Source: Polytrichum commune (Eukaryota; Streptophyta; Polytrichopsida; Polytrichales; Polytrichaceae). Taken from it: a DNA stretch of 60,000 nt. The DNA is taken from positions 6,390,501-6,450,500 of the forward strand of contig OX485807.1 in the NCBI GenBank assembly GCA_950295325.1. The letters are read 5' to 3'. The number at the start of each line of letters is the position of its first letter. The first letter of the stretch is position 1. Below, piece after piece: positions 58,702 through 60,000 of the stretch. The translations under genes were made by a program, and so were the position numbers. The notes below the pieces were generated by a model that was not told the origin of the DNA, searched no databases, and was given only the letters and a program-made list of their open reading frames with translations.

Positions 58702-60000
58702 TGCTCTAAAAAACCCAACATGGGAGTCTCAATTTCAAATGATCATATCTTGCTCAGAATAGTTATATCTAGCCACCTTTATCCCATATGTGTTTATTGA
58801 AGTCGTATATCAATACTAAAAGCTTCATTGTACAATCCCATGAGTAATTATCCTTGATATCTCATGATGAAGTGAAGGTGACATCGCAATTTAAATTACG
58901 ATCACTTCGATATCATATCATGCTTACAACTTTTCCATTTATTTTTTAGTATTTGCAATTCAACGAATCATATTAAGCTTCTCAACACAACAATGAAATT
59001 TGTTACTATGATGAAATTTTATTCATGATACAGAAAGACAAAAATCAAATCATATTTATGTTTGTATGAATGTGGGTTTTTTATGCTACTTCACAACTCT
59101 TATGTAAAAACTCTCGAGAAACCCTTGGAAATGTTGTCATCTAACACATGCTTGAGAAACGCTTTACACATTAAGCCATTGATTGTTAATGGCCTCCCTC
59201 CATTCTCCCCAAGGCTATGTATATGAAATGTGTGACATATATTTATGTTATGCCACATATTCAAAGTCTTAAGAAAGGGCATTTTGCTTTCTTCCAAAAA
59301 ACTGAAGTCTCTTATTACAATAGAAACCATCTCTTGAAATTCTCATAGTTATAACGCACATTAATCTATGATTCATGGTGAACTGTGTGGAATACAATAG
59401 TAAATATTTGAGAGAGCTGTTACCAGGAAAATAATGTGCCCAACAATTATAGCCTGGCAAAGTTCAAGGTAGTGAGTTGATGATGACTAATGCAGTGCAC
59501 ACTAATTCAAACATGTAAATTAGCAACTGCATTCTTAGGACAATTCAGGTTTTCAATAATCATAGTTTCTAGCAGACAAGAAACTATGGGCCACACTATT
59601 GAGCTTATTTCACAATATGCCATATTTTATTTGGGAATTTTGACAAATAGTAATTTCCTTAACATTACATTACATTATACATCTGATTAATTAGTGTGGT
59701 CCCCACTCTATTCATCACTTGTAACGGATTTTGAAAACAATGAGTGGCAAGTTGCAACCATAGGTGGTGGCATGGGACACTTGCTACAAAATAAAGTCAT
59801 GGAGGTAACCACAGTCTAATTAGTGTGGCACGCCAATTTTAATGCCACACTGAACCAAATCTATAGTGTAGTTGTCCATAAAATAACAATGAAAAGGGAA
59901 TAATAACATTGCAAACTTTGCCAATCAAGTCAGTTGCAGGTTATTTTCCTTCTTTGAAATTGCACTAGGGATGACAACCATGCAAGTTGTTACTATCACA
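58702..60000. other. 3' flank of dehydrogenase copy B, no gene seen
   Basis: It presumably begins with the 3' UTR. A short hairpin (AGTGTGGCA...TGCCACACT, about 59822-59851) is the only structure noted. ORFs are at most 76 codons and unrecognised. Confidence 0.5.

Overview
This is nuclear DNA of a land plant. The evidence is spliceosomal introns with GT/AG borders, a telobox-bearing divergent promoter, plant L1-type LINEs with a zf-RVT tail, many small inverted-repeat transposons, and first-exon sequence matching plant OLA1/YchF. The species cannot be named from the sequence. The long introns and the 15-PGDH-like dehydrogenases would fit a bryophyte or lycophyte, but this is a weak inference. 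Most short ORFs here are chance or transposon frames. The real genes were found by assembling exons.

Gene islands. (1) 1-3204: the first coding exon of an Obg-like ATPase (OLA1/YchF), minus strand and cut by the left edge. It faces a complete five-exon gene for an L7Ae-fold protein that looks like RNase P/MRP subunit Rpp38, plus strand. They share a promoter of about 0.55 kb containing a telobox. (2) 8479-9644: the 3' part of an unrecognised minus-strand gene. (3) 12915-18841 (minus) and 53466-58701 (plus): two complete seven-exon short-chain dehydrogenases resembling 15-hydroxyprostaglandin dehydrogenase. Their exon phases are identical and their exon lengths nearly so. They are an inverted, divergently oriented duplicate pair separated by about 34.6 kb.

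Between the dehydrogenases lies a transposon-rich interval. A 5'-truncated, internally deleted LINE (23051-25895, 10-bp target duplication) and a near full-length LINE (34105-44793, 15-bp target duplication) belong to one family. The second carries a nested insertion of about 2.95 kb and a small TIR element. Around them are several TIR elements starting GGGCC with 3-bp TNA duplications, one filled by a 92/78-bp satellite. There are also large foldback elements of about 1 kb, an 11-unit array of a palindromic 41-43-bp repeat inside its own inverted repeats, MITEs, and short perfect hairpins.

How the genes relate: OLA1 and the Rpp38-like gene are both translation/RNA-processing housekeeping genes, so a shared promoter makes sense. 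The two dehydrogenases probably act on small alcohols or ketones with NAD(H). Each copy has lost a different conserved feature, which suggests they are diverging. I found no convincing multi-gene novel system. The most unusual items are the palindromic-array foldback family, the complementary changes in the dehydrogenase pair, and the nested transposon architecture.
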